Below, piece by piece: positions 25,449 to 32,802 of a stretch of 38,931 bases of DNA (position 1 is the first letter of the stretch; each line of letters begins with the position of its first letter). Source of the stretch: Flavobacteriaceae bacterium (GTDB taxonomy: Bacteria; Bacteroidota; Bacteroidia; Flavobacteriales; Flavobacteriaceae); NCBI GenBank assembly GCA_028277085.1, contig JANQHL010000034.1, positions 1 through 38,931 on the forward strand, written 5' to 3'. A model generated the notes under the pieces. That model saw nothing but the letters and a program-made list of their open reading frames with translations. It searched no databases and was not told the origin of the DNA. Position numbers and translations under genes: made by a program.

Positions 25449-25874
25449 ATGAAAGACGTTATTTTAAAAGAACAAATTTTCAATCATTCGATTGATAAAG
25501 TGTGGAAGGCAATTTCCAATGAAGCGGAAATCTCCTCCTGGTTTATTAAGGCAGATTTTAAAGCAGAGAAAGGATACCGTTACACCTTTTTCTCTGAAGG
25601 TGAAAATTGTACTCAAATTACCGGAGAGGTAAAAGAAGCAAACCCCTATACGTTGATTTACACCTGGGTAGTGCAAAACACAGATACCATTACAACGGTG
25701 AAATGGTCTTTGGAAGAGGTAGGGGGGAAGACAAAACTGTATTTGGAACATTCCGGAATATCTGGTTACGAAGGGGATACTGCCGTTAACATGTTTAACA
25801 GCTTTGATGGCGGTTGGGACAATTGTGTGACTGAGCTTACTAAATTCTTAAACGCTGAAGTCCATGCAGGATAG
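25449..25874 (+). CDS. SRPBCC (AHSA1-like) domain protein
   Basis: The 141-residue product is an AHSA1/START-type SRPBCC protein. It starts MKDVILKEQIFNHSIDKVWKAISN, continues with EISSWFIKADFKAEKGYRY and TYTWVVQNTDTITTVKWSLEE, and ends in a C-terminal helix with DGGWDNCVTELTKFL. The fold holds a hydrophobic ligand; none is known for this subfamily. It overlaps the following ArsR-type regulator by 11 bases. This SRPBCC plus ArsR pairing is widespread, and the two operators upstream suggest autoregulation. Confidence 0.85.
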   Translation: MKDVILKEQIFNHSIDKVWKAISNEAEISSWFIKADFKAEKGYRYTFFSEGENCTQITGEVKEANPYTLIYTWVVQNTDTITTVKWSLEEVGGKTKLYLEHSGISGYEGDTAVNMFNSFDGGWDNCVTELTKFLNAEVHAG

Positions 25875-26187
25875 TGTCACAGGGGTCCTTAAGGCTATTG
25901 CGGACCCAACACGACGTGAGATTTTTCATGCATTGATCTTAGCTGCAACGGCTCTACCGATCACCCATATTTCCAATCAGTTTGAAATCTCCAGGCAAGG
26001 AGTAACCAAACACTTAAAAACATTGGAGGAAGTGGGTCTTGTGGAAATTGAGAGCAAAGGTCGGGAACGGTATTGCAAGGCAAATGCCAATCCCTTAAAG
26101 CAGGTGAATCATTGGGTGAGTTTCTATGAAAAGTTTTGGGACAATGCTTTGGGAAACTTGAATTCTTACTTAGATGCAAAGTCTTGA
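25864..26187 (+). CDS. ArsR-family winged-helix transcriptional regulator
   Basis: The 107-residue protein is a compact winged helix. ADPTRREIFHALIL is the characteristic first helix, THISNQFEISRQGVTKHLKTLEEVGLVE the helix-turn-helix and recognition helix, and SKGRERYCKA the wing. There is no metal-binding ELCVCDL motif, so it belongs to the non-metal SdpR-like branch. It is translationally coupled to the SRPBCC gene and most likely represses that promoter through the paired GCAAC-N6-GTTGC sites. What inactivates it is unknown. Confidence 0.9.
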   Translation: MQDSVTGVLKAIADPTRREIFHALILAATALPITHISNQFEISRQGVTKHLKTLEEVGLVEIESKGRERYCKANANPLKQVNHWVSFYEKFWDNALGNLNSYLDAKS

Positions 26188-26211
26188 GTAAATGAACTTA
26201 TTTTTTGGTTT

Positions 26212-26243
26212 AAAAAACCCGCACAGCATGCTGTGCGGGTTTT
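26212..26243. terminator. bidirectional terminator between arsR-type gene and yceI
   Basis: A perfect 30-bp palindrome (26214-26243) has CCCGCACAGC/GCTGTGCGGG arms, with As on the left and Ts on the right. It forms a strong GC-rich hairpin followed by Ts on both strands, so it should end the arsR transcript and the convergent yceI transcript. Confidence 0.9.
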
Positions 26244-26268
26244 CAAACACTAAACCACGGTACCTGAT

Positions 26269-26844
26269 CTAGAATTCCAGATCAACCACCAAATCAAATT
26301 CGTCATAAATGGTTTTATCCCCCAGGTTATCAAAAAAGCTTCCGGAACCATAGCGGACATCGTATTCGGCTCTATCTACTTTTAAAGTAGCAGTTGCTTT
26401 GCTTCCGTAAATAGAAACATCGAAAGTAACCGGTTTAGTAATTCCTTTAATGGTAAGATCTCCGGTTACTTTGTAAGAGTTTTTGCCAGAGGCCGTAACA
26501 TTGGTAAATACCAAACTAGCTGAAGGATGATTTTCCACACCAAAGAAGTCCGCAGACTTTAAATGTCCGTCTAACTTGTTTTTATAATCACCCTCCAGAT
26601 CCGTAGTATTAATAGTTGTCATGTTTACTGTGAACTCGCCACCGGTTAATTTGTCACCATCGAACGTCAATGCTCCGGATTGTAATGTTACCGTTCCGGT
26701 ATGGGAACCTGTTACTTTGTAGGCTTTCCAGGTGACGGTACTTTTCTCCGCGTTCACCTCTTTTTTCTCCTCTTCAATTGGATTGGCTATAGCAAAAACT
26801 CCAAAGGCTAAGGTCAATGCTAAACTTAATAGGGTTGTTTTCAT
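26269..26844 (-). CDS. YceI-family periplasmic protein
   Basis: The 191-residue product has a signal peptide (MKTTLLSLALTLAFGVFAIA) and a YceI domain. It starts with the characteristic STVTWKAYKVTGSHTGTV, then KLTGGEFTVNMTTINTTDL, HLKSADFFGVENHPSASLVF, VTGDLTIKGITKPVTFDV and a late RAEYDVRYGSG. YceI proteins form a lipocalin-like barrel that binds long isoprenoid or fatty-acyl molecules, such as polyprenyls. It is the last of three co-directional genes after marR and a nitroreductase. Confidence 0.92.
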   Translation of the reverse strand: MKTTLLSLALTLAFGVFAIANPIEEEKKEVNAEKSTVTWKAYKVTGSHTGTVTLQSGALTFDGDKLTGGEFTVNMTTINTTDLEGDYKNKLDGHLKSADFFGVENHPSASLVFTNVTASGKNSYKVTGDLTIKGITKPVTFDVSIYGSKATATLKVDRAEYDVRYGSGSFFDNLGDKTIYDEFDLVVDLEF

Positions 26845-26874
26845 GATTTTTAAAATTAATTTCTGTTTTTAGAT

Positions 26875-27507
26875 TTATAGTAATGTGAATAATTCCTCTT
26901 TTGATTTCCGGACTTTAGCATAGTGCTGTGTTTCATCGGATTCCGATCGATATCCTATAGCAAGTACTACGGCGGCATTCTGATTCTTTTCCGTAAGCCC
27001 TAAAATCTCATTGTACTGTTCTGGCTCAAAACCCTCCATAGGACAAGTATCTATTTTTAGCTCAGCTGCAGCCTGCATAAGATTGCCGAAAGCGATATAG
27101 GCCTGCTTAGCAGTCCAGGTGCTTTTACTTTCTGAAGGCAATTCTAACAGCTTGGCTTTCATAAAATCGCCATACCCCTTTAAACCTTCAGCAGGGACGT
27201 TTCGGGTTTCAGAAACATTTTCCAAATAACCGTCCACCAATTCTGCCCCAAAATCACTTGCATTAGCAAACACAAGAATGTGAGAGGCATCCTCAATTTG
27301 GGATTGATTCCAGGAAGCAGGTCGTAATTTGGCTTTCAATGCTTTGTCCGTAATCACATAAATATGATAGGGCTGTAATCCATAAGAAGAAGCGCTTAAG
27401 CGAGTGGCCTCCAATAGTAATTGCAAATCTGCTTCACTCACTTCTTTAGTAGGATCAAATTTTTTTGTGGCATATCGCCAGGTTCTTGTCTCTAAAATGG
27501 TGTTCAT
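26875..27507 (-). CDS. nitroreductase-family NAD(P)H-dependent oxidoreductase
   Basis: The 210-residue flavoenzyme (ATG at 27507; a TTG two codons earlier is less likely) has RTWRYATKKFDPTKEVSE at the start, then LLEATRLSASSYGLQPYHIYV, the FMN-binding segment of NfsB-like nitroreductases. Near the end come AAAELKIDTCPMEGFEPEQYNE and VVLAIGYRSESD. It should reduce quinones, nitro compounds or similar oxidants using NAD(P)H. It follows the marR gene by two bases and is very likely under its control. Confidence 0.9.
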   Translation of the reverse strand: MNTILETRTWRYATKKFDPTKEVSEADLQLLLEATRLSASSYGLQPYHIYVITDKALKAKLRPASWNQSQIEDASHILVFANASDFGAELVDGYLENVSETRNVPAEGLKGYGDFMKAKLLELPSESKSTWTAKQAYIAFGNLMQAAAELKIDTCPMEGFEPEQYNEILGLTEKNQNAAVVLAIGYRSESDETQHYAKVRKSKEELFTLL

Positions 27508-27509
27508 GA

Positions 27510-27956
27510 TCAAAATTTATCTAAAAGGGTATTTAATTGTATTAATTCAGTTTTAGTAAAATGTTGTAAAATCGCTTTCTCTACTTTTAAAATAGCCGCA
27601 TCCATTTTTTCTAATGCAGCATTACCTTTTGGGGTAATGTAGATCTCGATCTTTCTACGATTTGCAGCACAGACCTCTCGTCTTACATAGTCTTTCGCTA
27701 AGAGTTTATCTACCAGACGGGTGGTATTGCTCATTTTTGAAACCATCCGCTCATTTAGGGTAGAGAGATTAGCAGGTTTGCCTTTTTGACCTCTTAGTAT
27801 GCGCAAAACGTTAAATTGTTGTAAGGACACTTCATAGGGTTTTAGCGCATTGGTCAGTTCATCGTCCATCTTGTTGCGGACCAACTGCATATGGATAATA
27901 GTTCGCTTCCCAAGTGGAATGGCGCTGGAAGTTTTTATGACCTCTTCAACATTCAT
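27510..27956 (-). CDS. MarR-family transcriptional regulator
   Basis: The 148-residue protein has the MarR winged-helix layout: N-terminal dimerisation helix, LKPYEVSLQQFNVLRILRGQ, recognition region NLSTLNERMVSKMSNTTRLVDKLLAKDYVRRE, and wing ANRRKIEIYITPKG. MarR regulators usually repress adjacent stress or efflux genes and let go on binding a phenolic or oxidant. Here the likely targets are itself, the nitroreductase and yceI. A perfect 12-bp palindrome overlaps its promoter. Confidence 0.92.
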   Translation of the reverse strand: MNVEEVIKTSSAIPLGKRTIIHMQLVRNKMDDELTNALKPYEVSLQQFNVLRILRGQKGKPANLSTLNERMVSKMSNTTRLVDKLLAKDYVRREVCAANRRKIEIYITPKGNAALEKMDAAILKVEKAILQHFTKTELIQLNTLLDKF

Positions 27957-27969
27957 GTAGTTACAACAA

Positions 27970-27986
27970 TTGTATATACAAATGTA
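27970..27986 (-). promoter_or_regulatory. marR promoter -7 with overlapping palindromic operator
   Basis: TTGTATATACAA (27970-27981) is a perfect 12-bp palindrome. On the minus strand TACATTTG (27979-27986) is an exact TAnnTTTG box ending 22 bases before the marR start. The two overlap by three bases, the expected place for MarR autorepression. A -33 TTG is not evident. Confidence 0.5.
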
Positions 27987-28090
27987 TATTTTTCTGCTCT
28001 AAACCTTTTCCTAAAGGAGGTATAAATTTTTGTTAAAAGACTAAAGGGGGGCGGTCCATTAACTAATTTTAAGCGGTTTAAAGAAAAATA

Positions 28091-28645
28091 ATGATGCGTT
28101 TTTGTTTAGCATTCGTAGTAGGAGTTTTTATGTTAAGCAGTTGTGGGGATCACAACACTAAAAAGTCGACGGAGGTATCAGATGTTGCGCTAGTGGAAGC
28201 TTCCGAAGCGAAGACGTCCCCAAATGTTAATTTCCCTATCTATGATTTTGACGGAATGACTTCCTTATTGAACAAAAAAAATGATTCGACATACATTGTA
28301 AACTTTTGGGCCACATGGTGCAAGCCATGCATAGAAGAGTTGCCCAATTTTGAAAGGACATTTGCTGAACAAAAAGACAACAAAGTAGCGCTCATTTTGG
28401 TGAGTCTTGATATGCCTTCAATGTGGGAGAAACGGCTGGGTCCCTTTGTGGAAAAAAATGATTTGCAGGGAGAAGTGGTCATTTTGGATGATCCAAAGAT
28501 GAATGAGTGGATTCCTAAGGTAAATCAGAATTGGGGAGGTGGAATTCCAGCTACCTTAATATACAATAAGAGTGGGCGTTCATTTTTCGAGCAATCCATG
28601 ACATATGAACAGCTAAACGAGGAACTCGACAAATTCATTAATTAA
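28091..28645 (+). CDS. TlpA-like thioredoxin-fold lipoprotein
   Basis: The 184-residue product has a lipoprotein signal with MLSSC (lipidated Cys18), a spacer of about 30 residues, then a thioredoxin domain with the active site NFWATWCKPCIEELP (C77, C80). The cis-proline region is GGGIPATLIYN. WCKPC is typical of TlpA/ResA reductases that reduce disulfides in periplasmic proteins, including cytochrome c apoproteins. The N-terminal lipid places it at a membrane. It is followed five bases later by another thioredoxin-fold gene. Confidence 0.87.
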   Translation: MMRFCLAFVVGVFMLSSCGDHNTKKSTEVSDVALVEASEAKTSPNVNFPIYDFDGMTSLLNKKNDSTYIVNFWATWCKPCIEELPNFERTFAEQKDNKVALILVSLDMPSMWEKRLGPFVEKNDLQGEVVILDDPKMNEWIPKVNQNWGGGIPATLIYNKSGRSFFEQSMTYEQLNEELDKFIN

Positions 28646-28650
28646 CTATT

Positions 28651-29265
28651 ATGAAAACACTAAAGATTTTTGGGTTTATGGCCGCGATATTTTTAATGGC
28701 GGCCTTTACTTACAATTCGCTTGAAGCCGATGGTTATGCCATAGGCGATTACGCCACTGATTTTTCCTTGAAAAATATCGATGGCGAAATGGTCTCCCTC
28801 TCAGATTTTGAAACTGCAAAAGGGTTTTTGGTCATTTTTACCTGTAATACTTGCCCATATGCTGTTGCATATGAGGACAGGATCATTGCTTTGAATGAAA
28901 AATACAAGTCAAAAGGGGTTCCGGTGATTGCCATTAATCCTAATAACCCGGCTGTAAAATCCGGAGATAGTTTTGAGGCAATGAAAGAACGTGCCAAGGA
29001 AAAGGGGTTTACGTTTCCCTACTTATTTGATGATGGCCAGAAGGTGTATCCCCAATATGGGGCCACCAGAACTCCTCACGTTTTTCTTTTGGAAAAAACA
29101 GAAAAGGGCAACCAGGTACGCTACATCGGAGCTATTGACGATAATTACCAGGATGCATCCCAAGTGGAGGATAAATACGTGGAGAATGCCGTAGATGCTA
29201 TGTTAGCAGGACAAGAAATAGAGATTACCACAACCCGGGCCATTGGATGCTCAATAAAAGTATAA
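28651..29265 (+). CDS. secreted thioredoxin-fold (AhpC/TSA-like) protein
   Basis: The 204-residue product has an N-terminal signal or anchor (about 1-20) and an AhpC/TSA-like fold. DYATDFSLKNIDGEMVSLSDF is the typical strand-loop start, and FTCNTCPYAVAYEDR holds a CxxC pair (C65, C68) at the active-site position. Later parts include GVPVIAINPNNP and YGATRTPHVFLL with the cis-proline. The TCNTCPY active site is a distinct thioredoxin subgroup of unknown substrate. It lies between the TlpA-like gene and a rhodanese gene. Confidence 0.83.
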   Translation: MKTLKIFGFMAAIFLMAAFTYNSLEADGYAIGDYATDFSLKNIDGEMVSLSDFETAKGFLVIFTCNTCPYAVAYEDRIIALNEKYKSKGVPVIAINPNNPAVKSGDSFEAMKERAKEKGFTFPYLFDDGQKVYPQYGATRTPHVFLLEKTEKGNQVRYIGAIDDNYQDASQVEDKYVENAVDAMLAGQEIEITTTRAIGCSIKV

Positions 29266-29342
29266 TACGAAAATTACGTAGTTTTAGGTCCGGGGCATTG
29301 CTTCGGACTTTTGTTTTTACCAAACTAAAACTGATACAACCT

Positions 29343-29651
29343 ATGGATTTAAGCCAGGAAGAATGGGCAGAGCAGCTACAAAACGATGCAAATGCCTTTA
29401 TCCTTGATGTACGGACCCCGGAAGAAGTGGAAGAGGGATACATCCCGGGGGCCACCAACATTGATATTTATTTGGGACAAGGATTTATGGATGAAATTGA
29501 AAAACTAGACAAGTCCAAAAACTACTATGTGTATTGTCGTTCAGGAAATAGAAGTGGACAGGCCTGTGCGATACTGAACAGTATAGGAATTGAAAACGCC
29601 TACAATTTGGAAGGTGGATTCATGGATTGGGAAGGGGAAGTAGCAGAATAA
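29343..29651 (+). CDS. single-domain rhodanese
   Basis: The 102-residue product is one rhodanese domain with FILDVRTPEEVEEGYIPGATNID and the active-site loop YVYCRSGNRSGQA, where C65 carries the persulfide. The ATG at 29343 gives a protein that starts at the domain; the frame is open upstream, but those residues overlap the previous gene and look unrelated. It probably transfers sulfane sulfur in the cytosol. The next gene starts one base after its stop. Confidence 0.87.
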   Translation: MDLSQEEWAEQLQNDANAFILDVRTPEEVEEGYIPGATNIDIYLGQGFMDEIEKLDKSKNYYVYCRSGNRSGQACAILNSIGIENAYNLEGGFMDWEGEVAE

Positions 29652-29652
29652 G

Positions 29653-30162
29653 ATGGAAGCGCTTTCCATAATTGCCGAACTGAAACATAATCAGGAAGTT
29701 TTTCGCCATCTATTGCAGTCTGCTACACAGGAGCAGTACACCTTTAAACCGGATCCGAAAACGTGGTGCTTGCTTGAGGTGGTATGCCATTTACTGGATG
29801 AGGAGATCGAAGATTTCAGGGCGAGGGTGGAGCATGTACTCTCCCGTCCCGGTCAACCCCTTAAACCGATCAGGCCGGAGTCTTGGCCAAAGGAGCGAAA
29901 CTATATGGATCAGGATTTCGAATCCGTTTTACAGCAATTTCTAGTAGAAAGAAGGGAATCTGTAGCATGGCTAAATTCCTTACAAGACCCAAAATGGGAA
30001 CAAACAGTTGATCATCCCGATATGGGACCGCGAAGCGCAAAAAAGTTTTTGATCAATTGGTTGGCACACGATTACCATCATATTCGGCAAATAAATCGTA
30101 TTCAGCATGCCTACCTGAAGTATACTTCGGGTGATGATCTGACCTATGCGGGCAAATGGTGA
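29653..30162 (+). CDS. DinB-family four-helix metal-binding protein
   Basis: The 169-residue product has the DinB/YfiT four-helix arrangement with LLEVVCHLLDEE (H46) and NWLAHDYHHIRQINRI near 135-150, supplying the three histidines that bind a divalent metal. Members act in thiol-dependent transfer reactions (bacillithiol transferases) or have unknown roles. The spacing of one base from the rhodanese gene suggests co-transcription. No substrate can be assigned. Confidence 0.82.
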   Translation: MEALSIIAELKHNQEVFRHLLQSATQEQYTFKPDPKTWCLLEVVCHLLDEEIEDFRARVEHVLSRPGQPLKPIRPESWPKERNYMDQDFESVLQQFLVERRESVAWLNSLQDPKWEQTVDHPDMGPRSAKKFLINWLAHDYHHIRQINRIQHAYLKYTSGDDLTYAGKW

Positions 30163-30183
30163 TCAAATTACTATTTTCGCTAT

Positions 30184-31470
30184 ATGAGCGAAAATTTTCT
30201 TCATTTTATCTGGAAAACGCATAAACTTCCCAATAAAGGCATTTTTACTACAAAAGGGGAGCAGGTAACAATAGTTAAATCTGGAATGCATAACACCCTT
30301 GAAGGACCGGACTTTTTCAATTCCTTGTTGGAAATTAATGGACAGCGATGGGCGGGAAACGTGGAAATGCATTTAAGATCTTCCGACTGGTATGCCCACG
30401 GGCATGAGCAGGATGAAAATTATAACAATGTGTTGCTCCATGTAGTTTGGGAAGAAGATACTCCTGTTTTTAGAAAGGATGGATCTGAAATTCCCACTGT
30501 GGAGTTAAGACACTTTGTGAGTGCCGACCTGCTAAATGACTATCAGTCCCTTTTCAACCATTTTGGAAAGCAATTCATCAATTGTGAAAATGATTTGGAG
30601 ACCGTGGATGCCTTTGTATTAAACCATTGGGAAGAGCGCCTTTTCTTCGAACGCCTGGAGGAAAAATCAAAACTTGTTTTCGAGCTATTGCGGACTTCAA
30701 AGAACGATTGGGAAAAAGTGTTGTTTTGTCTCCTGATGAAAAATTTTGGGCTCAACACCAATGGACCCGTTTTCCTGAAAGCAGCATTGGCCCTTGACTT
30801 TTCGATAATTAGAAAAATACAACATAATCCTTTGCAACTGGAGGCGCTTTTGTTAGGGAGTGTTGGGTTGCTTAAAAAGGGAGAGGAAGAGGATATTTAT
30901 CGTTCACAACTTCAAAATGAATTTGAGTTTTTGTGCAAAAAGTTTGATTTAAATGCTTTGAAGCTGTTGGAAAGGCCAAAGTTTTATGGCTTACGACCCC
31001 ATAACTTTCCTACTATTCGGTTAGCGCAACTAGCACAGCTATATTCCAAACAACATGGGCTTTTTCAAAAAATTATCAACGCAAAAGACAGAAATACGTA
31101 CTACGATACCTTCCAGGTGGCGGCAGGGGCGTATTGGGACAGTCATTATGTATTTGGAAAAGCATCAAAAGGCGTCAAAAAGAAATTGAACAAAAAGTTT
31201 ATCGATTTAATTATTAGTAATACGTTGGTTCCTTTGAAGTTCTGCTATGGCAAAAAAGTGGGAAAAGATATGAGGGAGACCATTGTTGCTACCATGCGTG
31301 AGCTCCCGGATGAGCGCAACACTATTCTGGATAAATTTCAAAAACTGGGCTGGGAAACCAATTGTGCTTTGCAAAGTCAGGCCAAGTTGCATTTACATGC
31401 CCATTATTGTACAAAGCAGAGGTGTTTGCAATGTTCAGTAGGAACTTTTTTATTAGGTAGAAATCTCTAA
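30184..31470 (+). CDS. DUF2851 family protein
   Basis: The 428-residue product belongs to DUF2851, a family I know mainly from Bacteroidota. Its N-terminal part has SGMHNTLEGPDFFNSLLEI followed by GNVEMHLRSSDWYAHGH; the C-terminus has HYCTKQRCLQCSVGTFLLGR, with cysteines that could bind metal. The order PDF ... GxVEMH resembles the PD-(D/E)xK nuclease core, which would suggest a nucleic-acid enzyme, but this is an inference from spacing only. It is followed eight bases later by a PspC-domain gene. Confidence 0.82.
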   Translation: MSENFLHFIWKTHKLPNKGIFTTKGEQVTIVKSGMHNTLEGPDFFNSLLEINGQRWAGNVEMHLRSSDWYAHGHEQDENYNNVLLHVVWEEDTPVFRKDGSEIPTVELRHFVSADLLNDYQSLFNHFGKQFINCENDLETVDAFVLNHWEERLFFERLEEKSKLVFELLRTSKNDWEKVLFCLLMKNFGLNTNGPVFLKAALALDFSIIRKIQHNPLQLEALLLGSVGLLKKGEEEDIYRSQLQNEFEFLCKKFDLNALKLLERPKFYGLRPHNFPTIRLAQLAQLYSKQHGLFQKIINAKDRNTYYDTFQVAAGAYWDSHYVFGKASKGVKKKLNKKFIDLIISNTLVPLKFCYGKKVGKDMRETIVATMRELPDERNTILDKFQKLGWETNCALQSQAKLHLHAHYCTKQRCLQCSVGTFLLGRNL

Positions 31471-31478
31471 ATTTAACC

Positions 31479-31706
31479 ATGCGCTGGTTTTATAATTTGT
31501 TGTACTATTTTCAGAAGCGCGGTTTCGAGGTGTGCAGACGAATAGCAGAACGTTTGGGTATTCGCGCTCGTGTGGTGCGCACTACATTTATATATTTAAC
31601 CTTTGTGACCCTTGGTTTTGGTTTTGCGCTCTATTTGTTCATTGCTTTCTGGTTGAGAATCAAGGATCTTGTCTACACAAAACGAACCTCAGTTTTTGAT
31701 TTATAA
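31479..31706 (+). CDS. PspC-domain small membrane protein
   Basis: The 75-residue protein has an N-terminal amphipathic part, KRGFEVCRRIAERLGIRARVVRTTFIY, that fits the start of the PspC domain, then a membrane helix (about 45-63, FVTLGFGFALYLFIAFWL). PspC proteins sit in the inner membrane; some activate the phage-shock response. Three bases separate it from the potassium channel gene, and both probably share a transcript. Confidence 0.8.
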   Translation: MRWFYNLLYYFQKRGFEVCRRIAERLGIRARVVRTTFIYLTFVTLGFGFALYLFIAFWLRIKDLVYTKRTSVFDL

Positions 31707-31709
31707 CTT

Positions 31710-32738
31710 ATGATAAAGTTTTTCCGCTCCAAGATCGCATTGGCCCTATCCTTGATGGTAGTGGTGTTCTTTTTTGGAGTAGTAGGTTATCGGTATATTG
31801 CTAACTACACTTGGGTAGAAGCGGTGTACATGACCATAATTACGGTTACCACTGTGGGATTTTCAGAAGTCAGACCGTTGGATGCGGATGCTCAGGTATT
31901 TACCATAGTCCTAATTGTTAGCAGTGTTTTTATTTTTGGTTTTGCAATCTCTGTGGTTTCGGAATATGTCTTGAGCAGGAATACGTTACAAACGCTAAAA
32001 AAGAAAAGGGTGAGAAATACGATTAAAAATTTGGAAAACCATGTAGTGCTTTGCGGGTTCGGTCGTAATGGACAACAAGCTGCGGAGCGGTTGCGGGCCT
32101 ACCAAAAACCATTTGTTGTAATTGAAAAAGACAAAGAAATCATCCAGGCAAATGAAAATGAGGTATTGTTTGTGGAAGGGGATATCAATGACGATGAAGT
32201 ACTCTTGGAAGCAGGATTAAAAAAAGCACAGTACCTGGTTACCGCTTTGCCCGATGATGCACTCAATCTTTTTGTGGTACTTTCTGCCCGGCAGTTGAAC
32301 AAAGATCTTTTTATCATAAGTAGGGCCTCTCAGGCAACTTCAATCAAAAAATTAGAGTTCGCCGGGGCAAACAAGGTAATTATGCCAGATAAAATAGGAG
32401 GAGACCATATGGCTTCCTTGGTTGTTATGCCGGATTTGATCACCTTTATGGATCAACTTTCCATGGAGGGGGGAGACACTACTAATCTTGAGGAAGTGGA
32501 AATAGCTGATTTCAACGAGGCACCAAGTTTTCATTCAATTCGGGATTTGGATTTACGCAGAAAGACCGGATGTACCATAATAGGCTACATAGATCCCGCC
32601 GGAAAATATACTATCAACCCTGAAGCAGATATGGAACTGGAACCAAAGGGGAAGGTCATAGTATTAGGCCGACCGGAACAGATAAGAAAACTAAATGAGA
32701 TGTTCCATATCGAACACTTAAATACCGGTAAAATTTGA
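31710..32738 (+). CDS. potassium channel with TrkA-N (RCK) domain
   Basis: The 342-residue protein has two membrane helices (about 8-30 and 62-86) around a pore loop with TVTTVGFSEV at 45-54, then a cytosolic RCK domain. The Rossmann part starts NHVVLCGFGRNGQQAAERL near 111, and a TrkA-C-like part ends with GKVIVLGRPEQIRKLNEMF. This is the MthK-type architecture: a tetrameric K+ channel gated by a ligand bound to the RCK ring. The selectivity filter reads TVGFSE where the classic form is TVGYGD. Confidence 0.9.
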   Translation: MIKFFRSKIALALSLMVVVFFFGVVGYRYIANYTWVEAVYMTIITVTTVGFSEVRPLDADAQVFTIVLIVSSVFIFGFAISVVSEYVLSRNTLQTLKKKRVRNTIKNLENHVVLCGFGRNGQQAAERLRAYQKPFVVIEKDKEIIQANENEVLFVEGDINDDEVLLEAGLKKAQYLVTALPDDALNLFVVLSARQLNKDLFIISRASQATSIKKLEFAGANKVIMPDKIGGDHMASLVVMPDLITFMDQLSMEGGDTTNLEEVEIADFNEAPSFHSIRDLDLRRKTGCTIIGYIDPAGKYTINPEADMELEPKGKVIVLGRPEQIRKLNEMFHIEHLNTGKI

Positions 32739-32802
32739 CCGGGTTGAAATTTTTTAGGATATTGCCCGCTAACGATAACTTAACATTCCAAATAAACCAA
32801 GT

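Noticed and set aside
28013-28021. AAAGGAGGT as a ribosome binding site
   Set aside because: No start codon follows at a usable distance; the next gene starts 70 bases later, and the short frames in between stop at once. It is probably chance or part of a weak CCTTT/AAAGG hairpin.
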